The notes below the pieces were generated by a model that was not told the origin of the DNA, did not search any database, and saw only the letters and a list, made by a program, of their open reading frames with translations. Below, in pieces: positions 33,737 to 43,621 of a stretch of 64,000 nucleotides of DNA. Origin of the DNA: Endozoicomonas sp. NE40 (GTDB lineage Bacteria > Pseudomonadota > Gammaproteobacteria > Pseudomonadales > Endozoicomonadaceae); the NCBI RefSeq assembly GCF_040549045.1, contig NZ_JBEWTB010000002.1:186001-250000 (forward strand), written 5' to 3'. Both the position numbers and the translations under genes were made by a program. The stretch's first letter is position 1, and the number at the start of each line of letters is the position of its first letter.

Positions 33737-35988
33737 TCGTCTTGTCCTTCAACAGATAACTTCAGGCCGGCATGACTGGCCAGCCTGACAAAATTCGGAA
33801 ATGAGGTGGCAACATTGGCACAGTCTTTAATACGGATTGCGCCTTGCGCCCGCAATGAAGCCACCGCAAAGGCCATGGCGATGCGATGATCCCCATGACT
33901 CTCAACCGTACCTGCCATAAATGGCTTACCGCCTTTGACGATCATACCATCAGGCAACGCCTCCGCATCAATGCCCAGCACCTGCAGACCATCAGCCATA
34001 GCCTGAATCCGGTCACTTTCCTTGACCCGCAACTCTTCAGCGCCGCGCAGAACAGTTTCACCTTCAGCGCAGGCTGCCGCGACAAACAGCACCGGAAACT
34101 CATCAATTGCCAGAGGTACAAGATGCTCAGGGATTTCAATACCTTTCAAAGGCGCGTATCGCACACGAATATCCGCAACAGGTTCACCACCTACCAGCTT
34201 CTCGTTGGACAGGGTGATGTCAGCACCCATGAGACGCAGAATATCCAGCACACCGGTTCGTGTTGGATTAATGCCAACATGAGGAAGCATCAGGTCGGAA
34301 CCTTCGGCAATACTGGCTGCCACGAGGAAAAACGCGGCTGATGAAATATCCGCAGGTACGTCAATTCGCGTTGCCGTCAGCTTACCACCGCCCTGCACGG
34401 CCACCCGGTCACCATCAACGGCAACAGGATACCCGAACCCGGACAACATGCGATTCGTATGATCACGAACAATTCCCGGAGCAACCGTAGAGGTTTCCCC
34501 TTCAGCGTAAAGACCCGCCAGCAACAGACAGGACTGCACCTGCGCTGAAGCCACCGGCAAATCATAATGAATGCCGTTCAGTGCCTGACCGCCTTTAATC
34601 ACCAGCGGTGGACGACCACCCTCTGCGGTTTCAATGCTCGCTCCCATTTCAGCAAGCGGTTTAACCACCCGGTTCATCGGGCGCCCGGACAATGACGTAT
34701 CACCGGTCAGGGTTACGTCAAAAGACTGCGCTGCCATCAGCCCTGCCATAAGACGCATAGCCGTACCGGCATTACCGAGATAGAGCGGTCCCGGCGGCTG
34801 TTGCAGCCCGTGCATACCCACTCCGTGAATAGTAACCCGACCATCGTGTGGACCTTCAATATCCACACCCATATCACGGAAGGCCTGCAGCGTTGCCATG
34901 GCATCTTCACCTTCCAGGAAACCATCAACAACCGTTTCACCCTCTGCCAGAGCACCCAGCATGATGGAGCGATGGGAAACCGACTTATCTCCGGGAACGC
35001 GCAGCTCACCGGTTACTTTGCCACCCGGCTGGGCAACAAAGGTTTGTTGTACTTCATTCATAGTTTTAGAGTCATTCAGCGTGGTCATATAGGCTCTTCT
35101 TTCCAGCATACTGGTAAAATGTCGTCGAGCGGTGGATGCCCGTTCAAAAATACCCAGCATACGTTGACTGTCTTTATTTATAATGGCGTTTCGAAGCCCT
35201 TCAAGACCTTCTGTAAAACGATCCAGCGCCTGTAAAACAGCGTCCCGATTACCCAGGGCAATATCATGCCACATGGTCGGGTCACTGCCGGCAATTCGGG
35301 TAAAGTCCCGAAAACCTCCAGCCGCATAACGAAATATCTCCTGATTTTCTCGGTTACCGGCCAGAGTATCGACCAGGGAGAAAGCCAGAAAATGGGGCAG
35401 ATGACTGGTCAGTGCCAGTACCTCATCGTGATGCCCGATATCCATACTGTCAACATGCGCACCGCAGGCCTGCCAGAGCGCCTTAATTAATGCAGTAGCA
35501 TGAGCATCGGTGTGCGACAGTGGTGTCAGAATCACTTTATGACCTTTAAAAAGATCAGGTCTGGCTGCTGTCACACCGCTTTTTTCAGAACCAGCGATAG
35601 GGTGTCCCGGTACCAGACAGGCAGGCACTTCACCAAACAACTGTCGTGCAGATTCAACCAGTGACCCTTTGCAGCTACCCACATCAGTCACCACCTTACC
35701 CGCCAGCGGCACTTCCACAAGCTGCTGAAGCACCGCAGGCATAGCCAGCATGGGAACGGCCAGCATAACGACATCAGCGCGGGCTACACCGTCGGGCAAA
35801 TCATAACAGGGGCTGTCAATCAGGCCATTCTCAAAGGCGATATCAACAGAATCGCAGCTACGGTCATAACCTGCAATCTCATGACAAATTCCTTTCTCTT
35901 TCAGTGCCGCAGCAAAAGAGCCACCAATCAGCCCCAGACCGACAACAAGCACCCTGATTCTGTTTATCTGCAATCCCTGAGCGTTCAC
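33733..35988 (-). CDS. aroA: Fused prephenate/cyclohexadienyl dehydrogenase and EPSP synthase (TyrA-AroA)
   Basis: Two consecutive enzymes of aromatic biosynthesis in one 751-residue chain. Residues 1-300 are TyrA: NAD-binding VLVVGLGLIGGSFAAALK, VPGHPIAGSEKSG and SHLPHFLAFSLVDTL. Residues about 315-751 are EPSP synthase: GDKSVSHRSIMLGALAEG, LYLGNAGTAMRLMAG, and LRVKESDRIQAMADGL near the end. This fusion is known in Pseudomonas and relatives. TyrA forms 4-hydroxyphenylpyruvate; AroA makes EPSP from shikimate-3-phosphate. It overlaps hisC at one end and cmk at the other. Confidence 0.96.
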   Translation of the reverse strand: MNAQGLQINRIRVLVVGLGLIGGSFAAALKEKGICHEIAGYDRSCDSVDIAFENGLIDSPCYDLPDGVARADVVMLAVPMLAMPAVLQQLVEVPLAGKVVTDVGSCKGSLVESARQLFGEVPACLVPGHPIAGSEKSGVTAARPDLFKGHKVILTPLSHTDAHATALIKALWQACGAHVDSMDIGHHDEVLALTSHLPHFLAFSLVDTLAGNRENQEIFRYAAGGFRDFTRIAGSDPTMWHDIALGNRDAVLQALDRFTEGLEGLRNAIINKDSQRMLGIFERASTARRHFTSMLERRAYMTTLNDSKTMNEVQQTFVAQPGGKVTGELRVPGDKSVSHRSIMLGALAEGETVVDGFLEGEDAMATLQAFRDMGVDIEGPHDGRVTIHGVGMHGLQQPPGPLYLGNAGTAMRLMAGLMAAQSFDVTLTGDTSLSGRPMNRVVKPLAEMGASIETAEGGRPPLVIKGGQALNGIHYDLPVASAQVQSCLLLAGLYAEGETSTVAPGIVRDHTNRMLSGFGYPVAVDGDRVAVQGGGKLTATRIDVPADISSAAFFLVAASIAEGSDLMLPHVGINPTRTGVLDILRLMGADITLSNEKLVGGEPVADIRVRYAPLKGIEIPEHLVPLAIDEFPVLFVAAACAEGETVLRGAEELRVKESDRIQAMADGLQVLGIDAEALPDGMIVKGGKPFMAGTVESHGDHRIAMAFAVASLRAQGAIRIKDCANVATSFPNFVRLASHAGLKLSVEGQDE

Positions 35989-37103
35989 TACGACACCACT
36001 TCTTTTACTTCTTTCAAAGCCTGCAGGAAACGTTCATTTTCTTCCGGCAGGCCAATGGATACCCGCAAATGCCCTGGCATTCCATAATTAGCAACCGGGC
36101 GAACAATCACCCCTTTTTCCAACAGTTTCCGGTAATACACCATGGCATCGCCACTGGTATCAAAGGTAATGAAGTTCCCCATGGACGGAATGTATTCAAA
36201 ACCCATTGCCTGCAGACCAGCCGATACTGTTTGCAGCCCCTGAGTGTTCACATCACGGGAACGCTGCAGGTATTCATCATCATTCAGGACCGCAACCGCT
36301 GCACACTCACCCAGATTGTTGACATTAAACGGCTGACGTAGCTTATTAAGCACACCGGCAACCTCTACACTGGAGACGGCGTAACCAACCCGACTCCCCG
36401 CCAGACCATAGGCTTTGGAGAAAGTACGGGTAACCACCAGATTTGAATACTGCTTAAGCAAAGCGATACCATCCGGATGACGTTCGTCCTGCACATACTC
36501 AAAATACGCCTCATCCAGAACCACAATGACATCACTGCGCACCTTATCCAGAAAGCCTGTCAGCTCATCCCGGGGAAACGCCGTTCCGGTTGGATTATTC
36601 GGGTTTGCCAGAAACACCATTCGGGTATCATCCCGCACAGCGTCAGCCATGGCATCCAGATCATGCCCCCAGTTTCTGGCAGGCACCACAATACTCTCCG
36701 CACCCGCCGCTGTGACAGCGATCGGATAAACAACAAAGGCATACTCTGAAAAAACGGCAGACACCCCGGGCTGCAACCATGACTGAGCCAGAAGCACCAG
36801 CACGTCATTTGATCCATTCCCGAAGGTAATCTGCTCAGGCTGAACCGCCAGTTTCTGACTTAGCGCATCACGCAGGTTGAACAGATTACCATCCGGATAA
36901 CGCGCCAGCTCTGACAGATGTCGCCCAATAGCATCCAGTGAAGACGGTGCCGGACCAAGCGGGTTCTCGTTACTGGCCAGCTTGACAATGGCATCCACAT
37001 CAAGCCCCTGCTCTCTTGCCAGCTCTTCGACAGGCTTACCAGGCAGATAAGGGCTCAGCGACCTTACACCCGAAACGGCCAGCTCGACAAAATCACATCC
37101 CAT
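35988..37103 (-). CDS. hisC: Histidinol-phosphate/aromatic aminotransferase
   Basis: A PLP aminotransferase of 371 residues. The cofactor lysine is K230 in RTFSKAYGLAGSRVGY, with FLANPNNPTG and the initial SPYLPGKPVEELAREQG. Within a pheA-hisC-tyrA cluster this paralog (HisC2 type) probably works on both histidinol phosphate and aromatic keto acids, forming phenylalanine and tyrosine. It overlaps the tyrA-aroA start by one base, showing tight coupling. Confidence 0.95.
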   Translation of the reverse strand: MGCDFVELAVSGVRSLSPYLPGKPVEELAREQGLDVDAIVKLASNENPLGPAPSSLDAIGRHLSELARYPDGNLFNLRDALSQKLAVQPEQITFGNGSNDVLVLLAQSWLQPGVSAVFSEYAFVVYPIAVTAAGAESIVVPARNWGHDLDAMADAVRDDTRMVFLANPNNPTGTAFPRDELTGFLDKVRSDVIVVLDEAYFEYVQDERHPDGIALLKQYSNLVVTRTFSKAYGLAGSRVGYAVSSVEVAGVLNKLRQPFNVNNLGECAAVAVLNDDEYLQRSRDVNTQGLQTVSAGLQAMGFEYIPSMGNFITFDTSGDAMVYYRKLLEKGVIVRPVANYGMPGHLRVSIGLPEENERFLQALKEVKEVVS

Positions 37104-37152
37104 AAATCACCTGTTATATTGTTTTACAGCACAGCTTTTTATAGCTCAGTAT

Positions 37153-38238
37153 TTACAGCACACCCTTAGGATAAGAACCAAGCACCTTCAGGTCATTGGC
37201 CCGCTCTCCCAGCCTTTCCAGCACAATTTTGATCACCGGGTCATCAATATGCCCGGAAAAATCGATAAAGAACACATAGTTCCAGGTGCCACTGCGGGAA
37301 GGGCGCGTCTCAATTCGGGTCAGGTCGATATCATGTACCTGAAAGACTTCGAGAATAGCGTGCAGGGCGCCAGGCTGGTTACGCATACTAACGACAATAG
37401 ACGTTTTATCAGCACCGCTGCTCTGCACATCCTGATTCCCAATGATCAGGAATCGGGTGGAGTTGTCAGGCTGATCCTCAATCTTCTCGGCAATCTTTTC
37501 CAGGCCGTACATTTCTGCAGCCATATCACCGGCAATCGCCGCCGAATTCCATTCACCCTTGATTCTGCGGGCGGCTTCGGCATTGGAGTTAACAGCAACA
37601 CGCTCGGCCATTGGCCAGTGGGCATCCAGCCACTTACGACACTGGGCCAGTGACTGGGCATGAGAATAGATACGGGTAATATGATCCCGGCGGGTATTTT
37701 CTGATACCAGCATGTTCTGATGAATCCGCAGCACCACCTCACCACAGATTTTCAGGTTGGAATCCATAAAACTGTCGAGCGTATGACTAACGACACCTTC
37801 CGTAGAATTTTCAACCGGCACCACACCATAATTCACCGCACCGGCAGTCACCTCACGAAATACCTCATCAATGGCTGACATGGGGACGCAAACGGCCGAA
37901 TGCCCAAAATGCTTTATCGCCGCCTGCTGCGTAAAGGTACCCTCAGGCCCCAGAAACGCTACATTGACAGGCTCTTCCAGTGCCAGGCAGGCCGACATAA
38001 TTTCCCGAAACAGGCGCGCCATTTCTTCATCGCCCAGAGGCCCGTCGTTACGCTCCATAACACGACGCAGAACCTGCGCTTCACGCTCCGGGCGATAGTA
38101 GACAGCATCTCTGTCTTCCTGCTGCTTAACCTGCGCAACTTCCTGAGCGCACCTGGCTCTGTCACTGATCAGCTTCAGGATTTCACCATCAAGCTTATCA
38201 ATACTCTTGCGCAGTCCTGTCAGCTTGTCATCTGTCAT
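37153..38238 (-). CDS. pheA: Bifunctional chorismate mutase/prephenate dehydratase (P-protein)
   Basis: Converts chorismate through prephenate to phenylpyruvate. The start is placed at ATG 38238 (MTDDKLTGLRKSIDKLD), giving 361 residues; an in-frame TTG lies 9 codons upstream. The N-terminal AroQ chorismate mutase domain is about residues 1-90. Prephenate dehydratase begins at VAFLGPEGTFTQQAAIKHFG. The C-terminal ACT domain includes RNQPGALHAILEVF and ETRPSR, the ESRP-like phenylalanine-binding motif, so feedback inhibition by phenylalanine is expected. It is the gene after serC. Confidence 0.96.
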   Translation of the reverse strand: MTDDKLTGLRKSIDKLDGEILKLISDRARCAQEVAQVKQQEDRDAVYYRPEREAQVLRRVMERNDGPLGDEEMARLFREIMSACLALEEPVNVAFLGPEGTFTQQAAIKHFGHSAVCVPMSAIDEVFREVTAGAVNYGVVPVENSTEGVVSHTLDSFMDSNLKICGEVVLRIHQNMLVSENTRRDHITRIYSHAQSLAQCRKWLDAHWPMAERVAVNSNAEAARRIKGEWNSAAIAGDMAAEMYGLEKIAEKIEDQPDNSTRFLIIGNQDVQSSGADKTSIVVSMRNQPGALHAILEVFQVHDIDLTRIETRPSRSGTWNYVFFIDFSGHIDDPVIKIVLERLGERANDLKVLGSYPKGVL

Positions 38239-38373
38239 AGTTATTCTCAGCTCTTTACACTGCAATCAAAGGCCTTCAGGCAGCCCGGTTCTGCTACCCG
38301 AAAGCCGGTTAAATAGTCACGTCAGCATTCGCTTAGCCTTGTTGACCAACCACTTTTCCATCAACCTTTTTTA

Positions 38374-39504
38374 TTAACCATAACGCCGTTCAAATTCCTG
38401 CATAAAGCTGACCAGCGCATCAACATGAGCTTCCGGAACCGCATTATAGATACTGGCCCTCATGCCTCCCACTGCCTTATGCCCTTTAAGGTACATAAAC
38501 CCCTCTTTCCCGGCTTCAGCCAGAAAGACAGAATCCAGTTCCGGGTCAGCCAGGGTAAACGGCACATTCATGCGCGAGCACCAGCAGGGGTCAATATTAT
38601 TGTGATAAAATCGGGTGCTTTCTATCTGACCATACAATTTACGGGCTTTACGCTCATTAATCTTGTCCATTTCTGCCAGCCCACCCTGGCGCTTCAGCCA
38701 TTTAAACACCAGGCCAGCCAGATACCAGGCAAAGGTGGGCGGCGTGTTGTACATGGAGTCCTTGCCTGCCTGAGTCGCATAATCCCAGACCGCAGGACAG
38801 GCTGAAGAGTGATGCTCCAGAAGATCATCACGAACAATCACCACAGTCAGACCAGCAGGTCCAATGTTCTTTTGCGCACCGGCATAAATCACGCCAAACT
38901 TACTGACATCAATAGGCCGGGACAGAATGTTTGAAGACATATCCGCCACCAGTGGCACGTCGCCGGTTTCAGGTATAAACGGAAATTCCAGACCACCAAT
39001 GGTCTCGTTCGGCGTGTAATGGACATAGGCGGCATCGCTGCTGAAGCGCCACTGTTCTTGGGAAGGCATCTGCCGGAATCCGGACAGCTTGCCATCAGCA
39101 ATGATATTCACATTCAGATAACGCTGGGCTTCTTTAATGGCTGACTGCGCCCAATATCCGCTATTCACATAATCCGCACTTTTTTTACTGCCTTTCAGGT
39201 TCAGGGGAACCGCCGCGAATTGACCACGGGCGCCGCCCTGTAGAAACAGCACCTTATAGTTGGCAGGAATATTCATCAGCTCACGCAGGTCTTGCTCAGA
39301 CTCTTCTGCCACCCTGATAAACTCCTTACCCCGGTGGCTGATCTCCATCACCGAAGTACCCAACCCCTGGAAGTCGAGAAGTTCTTCCCGAGCCTGCTCC
39401 AGCACCTCCCTCGGTATAGGTGCAGGGCCAGCAGAAAAATTAAATACTTGTTTATCTATCGCTGCAGGTTTATCCATCGCTATAGGACCAATAATATTGT
39501 TCAC
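38374..39504 (-). CDS. serC: Phosphoserine aminotransferase
   Basis: Makes 3-phosphoserine (and 4-phosphohydroxythreonine for PLP synthesis). It has 376 residues. FNFSAGPAPIPREVLEQ at the start, the PLP lysine in IYAGAQKNIGPAGLTVV, and the C-terminal phosphate-binding HKAVGGMRASIYNA are all present. A short N-terminal extension (MNNIIGPIAMDKPAAIDKQ) precedes the usual start, so Met10 is an alternative. It heads the serC-pheA-hisC-tyrA/aroA-cmk run, downstream of the gyrA terminator. Confidence 0.96.
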   Translation of the reverse strand: MNNIIGPIAMDKPAAIDKQVFNFSAGPAPIPREVLEQAREELLDFQGLGTSVMEISHRGKEFIRVAEESEQDLRELMNIPANYKVLFLQGGARGQFAAVPLNLKGSKKSADYVNSGYWAQSAIKEAQRYLNVNIIADGKLSGFRQMPSQEQWRFSSDAAYVHYTPNETIGGLEFPFIPETGDVPLVADMSSNILSRPIDVSKFGVIYAGAQKNIGPAGLTVVIVRDDLLEHHSSACPAVWDYATQAGKDSMYNTPPTFAWYLAGLVFKWLKRQGGLAEMDKINERKARKLYGQIESTRFYHNNIDPCWCSRMNVPFTLADPELDSVFLAEAGKEGFMYLKGHKAVGGMRASIYNAVPEAHVDALVSFMQEFERRYG

Positions 39505-39572
39505 AATTAACTCTCCAGACTGACAGCCTTCTCAGGCTGTGGTATCCGCCACCTCCCCTGCGGCGACAGACA

Positions 39573-39601
39573 AAAACGCCAGCATTATGCGCTGGCGTTT
39601 T
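39573..39601 (-). terminator. Rho-independent terminator of gyrA
   Basis: AAAACGCCAGC pairs with GCTGGCGTTTT around a short loop, 16 bp after the gyrA stop, with T-runs on both strands. Confidence 0.85.
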
Positions 39602-39616
39602 ATTCAATCAGACCCT

Positions 39617-42247
39617 TCAGTCATCCTGCTCAGTAGCGTTGACATCGGCAGTGTCAGTAGCACTGCCTTCAGTTTTCACTTCGGCGTCTTGCTCTTCAGC
39701 CTCCGGGACGTCACCTTCTTCAGGCTCCTCAACCCGGGCAACCCCTACCAGCTTCTCGCCTTCCTGAACCTTAATCAGGGTAACACCCTGTGTATTACGG
39801 CTCATCACAGAAATCTCATCAATACGGGTACGAACCAGAGTACCCTGATCAGAGATCAGCATCACCTCTTCACCGTCCTGCACCTGAATCGCACCAATGA
39901 GATGTCCATTCCGGTCCGTACACTGCATGGAGATTACACCCTGACCACCTCGACCGGTAACCCGGAAGTCCTCAACACAGGTTCGCTTACCAAAGCCATT
40001 TTCACTGGCTGTCAGGATCTGGGCGCCTTCCTCCGGAATGATCAGGGAGATCACCCGTTGACCGTCCTGCAGTTTTATACCACGAACGCCACGGGCTGTA
40101 CGCCCCATCTGGCGCACATCGGTCTCTTCAAAACGAATAGCTTTACCGGCGTTGGACAGCAACATGACCTGCTTTTCACCATCGGTAATCTGGGCGCCCA
40201 CCAGGGTATCACCCTCTTCAAGCCCCAGTGCGATCAGGCCACTTGTACGTGGACGGGAGAACTGTTCCAGCGGCGTCTTTTTCACCGTCCCCTGGGACGT
40301 TGCCATAAAGACATAGTGACCTTCGGTGTATTCTTCCACTGGCAGCATAGCGGTAATGCGCTCACCTTCTTCCAGCGGCAGAATATTCACAATCGGACGA
40401 CCACGGGACGTGCGACCCGCTTCCGGAATCTGGTACACCTTGAGCCAGTACACCTTACCCTTGCTGGAGAAACACAGTATCTGGGTATGGGTGTTCGCCA
40501 CCAGCATGTGTTCAACGTAATCTTCTTCCTTTACGGAAGCCGCTGATTTACCACGACCACCACGACGCTGTGCCTGATAGGTATCCAGTGTCGTTGTTTT
40601 CGCGTAACCGCCATGAGACAGGGTCACCACCATGTCTTCTTCATCAATCAGGTCTTCAACGGTCAGGTCGCGACGGGAGCTGGTGATTTCAGTACGACGT
40701 TCATCGCCATACTCTTCTTTCACCTTCTCCAGCTCTTCACGAATCACTTCGAGCAAACGGGCAGGACTGGCAAGGATATGCAACAGTTCAGCAATTTTTT
40801 CGATAAGCTCGCGATATTCAGCCAGCAGCTTTTCGATTTCCAGACCGGTCAGGCGATGCAGGCGCATTTCCAGAATCGCCTTAGCCTGAGCCGGAGACAG
40901 ATAGTACTGACCATCACGCAGACCAAACTGTTCAGGCAGATCTTCAGGGCGACAGGCGTCAGAACCCGCACGCTCTGCCATCTCCATCATATAACCCGGC
41001 TCCCAGCCTTTCGCCATAAGTTTTTCCTGGGCTTCAGCAGATGTCGGCGAGGCTTTGATCATCTCAATCATCGGGTCGATATTGGACAAGGCAACCGCCA
41101 GGCCTTCTACCAGATGACCTCGCTCACGTGCCTTACGCAGTTCATAAACGGTACGGCGGGTGACCACTTCACGGCGATGACGAATAAAGGCTTCCAGCAG
41201 TTCTTTCAGATTCAGAATTTTCGGCTGACCGTCGACCAGAGCCACTGTGTTGATACCAAACACAGATTCCAGCTGAGTCTGGGCGTACAGGTTGTTCAGA
41301 ACCACATCGGCGTTTTCGCCCCGACGCAGCTCAATAACAATGCGCATACCGTCCTTGTCGGACTCATCGCGCAGTTCACTGATGCCTTCAATTTTCTTGT
41401 CTTTTACCAGCTCGGCAATCTTTTCGATCAGTCGGGCTTTGTTCAGCTGATAAGGAATTTCGGTAATGATGATGGTGCTTTTATTGCGCTTTTCATCATG
41501 TTCAATATCCGCACGGGCGCGAATATAAATCCGTCCGCGGCCGGTACGGTAGGCCTGCAGAATCCCGGCACGACCATTGATAATGGCAGAGGTCGGAAAA
41601 TCAGGACCCGGGATGTACTGCATCAGGTCATCAACCGACAGCGTTTCGTCATCAATCAGTGCCAGACAGCCATTGATCACTTCGGTCAGGTTGTGAGGTG
41701 GAATGTTGGTCGCCATACCCACCGCAATACCCGCAGAACCATTGACCAGCAGGCTCGGGATGCGGGTTGGCATAACGGCAGGGATCTGCTCACTGCCATC
41801 GTAGTTGGGTACAAAATCAACGGTTTCCTTGTCGAGATCGGCCATAATGTCATGACTGATCTTCTGCATACGGATTTCCGTATAACGCATGGCCGCTGCG
41901 GAGTCGCCGTCAACGGAACCAAAGTTACCCTGACCATCCACCAGCATATAGCGCATGGAAAATGGCTGGGCCATACGAACGATGGTGTCGTATACCGCAC
42001 TGTCACCGTGTGGGTGGTATTTACCAATTACATCACCCACCACACGGGCGGATTTTTTGTAGGGCTTGTTCCAGTCGTTGCCCAGTTCGTTCATCGCGAA
42101 CAGTACGCGCCTGTGTACGGGCTTAAGGCCGTCACGCACATCAGGCAAGGCTCGCCCGACGATAACACTCATGGCGTAGTCCAGGTAGGACTGCTTGAGT
42201 TCGTCTTCGATGTTTACCGGAAGAATCTCTTTAGCGATATCTGTCAT
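39617..42247 (-). CDS. gyrA: DNA gyrase subunit A
   Basis: The breakage-reunion subunit of the negative-supercoiling type II topoisomerase. The start is placed at ATG 42247 (MTDIAKEILPVNIEDELKQ), giving 876 residues, one more than E. coli; the open frame extends 23 codons further. The active-site tyrosine is Y122 (in AMRYTEIRM). The quinolone region HPHGDSAVYDTIVR has S83 and D87, the sensitive form. Six C-terminal beta-pinwheel blades are present, including the GyrA box QRRGGRGK. The acidic C-terminal tail is also typical. It is normally divergent from ubiG; here about 7 kb lies between them. Confidence 0.98.
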   Translation of the reverse strand: MTDIAKEILPVNIEDELKQSYLDYAMSVIVGRALPDVRDGLKPVHRRVLFAMNELGNDWNKPYKKSARVVGDVIGKYHPHGDSAVYDTIVRMAQPFSMRYMLVDGQGNFGSVDGDSAAAMRYTEIRMQKISHDIMADLDKETVDFVPNYDGSEQIPAVMPTRIPSLLVNGSAGIAVGMATNIPPHNLTEVINGCLALIDDETLSVDDLMQYIPGPDFPTSAIINGRAGILQAYRTGRGRIYIRARADIEHDEKRNKSTIIITEIPYQLNKARLIEKIAELVKDKKIEGISELRDESDKDGMRIVIELRRGENADVVLNNLYAQTQLESVFGINTVALVDGQPKILNLKELLEAFIRHRREVVTRRTVYELRKARERGHLVEGLAVALSNIDPMIEMIKASPTSAEAQEKLMAKGWEPGYMMEMAERAGSDACRPEDLPEQFGLRDGQYYLSPAQAKAILEMRLHRLTGLEIEKLLAEYRELIEKIAELLHILASPARLLEVIREELEKVKEEYGDERRTEITSSRRDLTVEDLIDEEDMVVTLSHGGYAKTTTLDTYQAQRRGGRGKSAASVKEEDYVEHMLVANTHTQILCFSSKGKVYWLKVYQIPEAGRTSRGRPIVNILPLEEGERITAMLPVEEYTEGHYVFMATSQGTVKKTPLEQFSRPRTSGLIALGLEEGDTLVGAQITDGEKQVMLLSNAGKAIRFEETDVRQMGRTARGVRGIKLQDGQRVISLIIPEEGAQILTASENGFGKRTCVEDFRVTGRGGQGVISMQCTDRNGHLIGAIQVQDGEEVMLISDQGTLVRTRIDEISVMSRNTQGVTLIKVQEGEKLVGVARVEEPEEGDVPEAEEQDAEVKTEGSATDTADVNATEQDD

Positions 42248-42780
42248 GGAAACCCAGTCGTCCTTTTGCTTGCGCCTGCCTGTCACCTGTTGGCATCCGT
42301 TCCGAACCCAGCTCACCCGGCAGCTCAGAGCTGTTGAGTGAAAGAGGTCTTATGCGCGGCAGACTTGAAACCCTGAGATCGAAAGATGAAAACTGCTTAA
42401 CCCGGTGTTTACCCAACTGTTTATCAACAAGAGAGGCATCACGATAAAAACGGTGCAGTTTTGTGAATCTGTCGGTACTCCGGTTCCGATTCATTCGGTC
42501 ATCGGGGTTTCAGAGGTAAAACCCGACCTGGATGACCGGCAACAAAATTTGGTGTCAATAAAGGCGAAATAATACCACAGACCAGCCTGAAACTGCGAGT
42601 TAAACCCACTTTAGAGCAGCTTTCAAATGAAAACTTACGTGCGACTTTCCACTGCAATGTTGGAAAACAAGGAATCTGCTGAGAGTTTTGAAGACAAAAC
42701 TCTTATCGATGGCGTAGTTTTGGCTACAGAAACGCTGCCAGGTATTGAATGAACAAGCTTCAGCCCCTGAAAACAGGTTA
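42248..42780. other. Gene-poor region upstream of gyrA
   Basis: No convincing gene is seen in these 533 bp. It must contain the gyrA promoter; TTGACA occurs on the minus strand at about 42556-42551 without a good -10 at the right spacing. A 64-codon frame at 42600-42794 (minus) overlaps the end of the chimeric ORF and may be part of the same mobile-element debris. A 17-nt segment starting GAATGAACAAGC (42747-42763) recurs with one change at 11477-11493. Confidence 0.4.
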
Positions 42781-43437
42781 TTACCATTCATCATTCATGA
42801 CCTCTTGCATAAGCTGTTGCCTGCGTCGGTGCATTGCCGCAATGGGATCAACAAACAAATGTTCGGGTAACAACCGTTTAACATTAGGCGTCAGCTGAGT
42901 ATGGCGTTGCTCCACTGAAGGAAGGAAATGCCCTGAAACATGGTTCCAACTGACCAGTTTTCTATCGCTGAAGACCAGTTCTCCAGCGTATAACGCGTCA
43001 GCCCCAAGGGTAATGGAGACATGCCCCCTGACCCTCTGCACACTCCTGTAATTTTCGTTTGTACGGCCTGGCCCAACCATGACCTGTTGTGGAAAGCTTG
43101 CCAGAATGGCGTACATAAATGAACCATCCAGCAGCGGGGGAGCGGCTCTGCCAGAGTTAGCAATAAAAGGACACGGCATCAGAAAATAGTATTCACCACT
43201 TTTTTCCAGCTGAAAAATACTGTTCTCATCGCCGTGCAATTGAGACCCCAGTGCTCTCAGAGGGATAATCTTGCTTAAGTCGCTGAATAGTTTTTCTAAA
43301 TCAGGATACATAACCGACTTCACCTCTTGGAACAGCAACTCAATCTGCCACCTGAGCCGATAGCTCTGAAGTACTTCGCACAAGCTGAACTCAGCACTAA
43401 AACCTATAACGAAGTATCTTCGTCGTTCCCGCGCCAC
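42781..43437 (-). pseudogene. Chimeric ORF: IS4-like transposase fragment joined to an unknown domain
   Basis: A 218-codon frame. Its first about 42 residues look like the C-terminal core of an IS4-type DDE transposase: FVIGFSAEFSLCEVLQSYRLRWQIELLFQEVKS, split here by its central Y-R-L-R-W-x-I-E motif with the catalytic Glu. After this the sequence changes to something unrelated to transposases, including GADALYAGELVFSDRKLVSW and NHVSGHFLPS, a beta-rich pattern I associate with hypothetical proteins of host-associated bacteria. It is most likely a deletion product that fused an IS remnant to another gene fragment. It lies at the gyrA-side edge of the rhodopsin operon. Confidence 0.55.
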
Positions 43438-43449
43438 CAGAAACAGTGG

Positions 43450-43469
43450 ATCCCCGCCACTGCGGGGAT
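43450..43469. repeat. Palindromic repeat near the transposase relic
   Basis: ATCCCCGC and GCGGGGAT form a perfect 8-bp stem with a CACT loop, in a context (CGTTCCCGCG about 25 bp before) resembling dispersed REP/BIME-like elements. It sits between blh and the chimeric transposase ORF. Confidence 0.5.
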
Positions 43470-43621
43470 GAAGGCTGTATGGTTATCATGGTTTGGAAGC
43501 ACATTTTTACCCCCAAAGCGGTGATCAGAGACAGGATAAAATCGAGGAGCATGATGTTTTGCAGTCGGATGGTGAAACCAACCTGCTCCGCTATTAGCAG
43601 TCAGTTGATTATGATGCCAAT

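Noticed and set aside
39617..42248. Quinolone-resistance changes in GyrA
   Set aside because: S83 and D87 are both the sensitive residues.
40613..42337. 574-codon plus-strand open frame (and 39539-40546)
   Set aside because: These are antisense shadows of gyrA; composition is His/Gln/Phe-rich and no family is recognisable.
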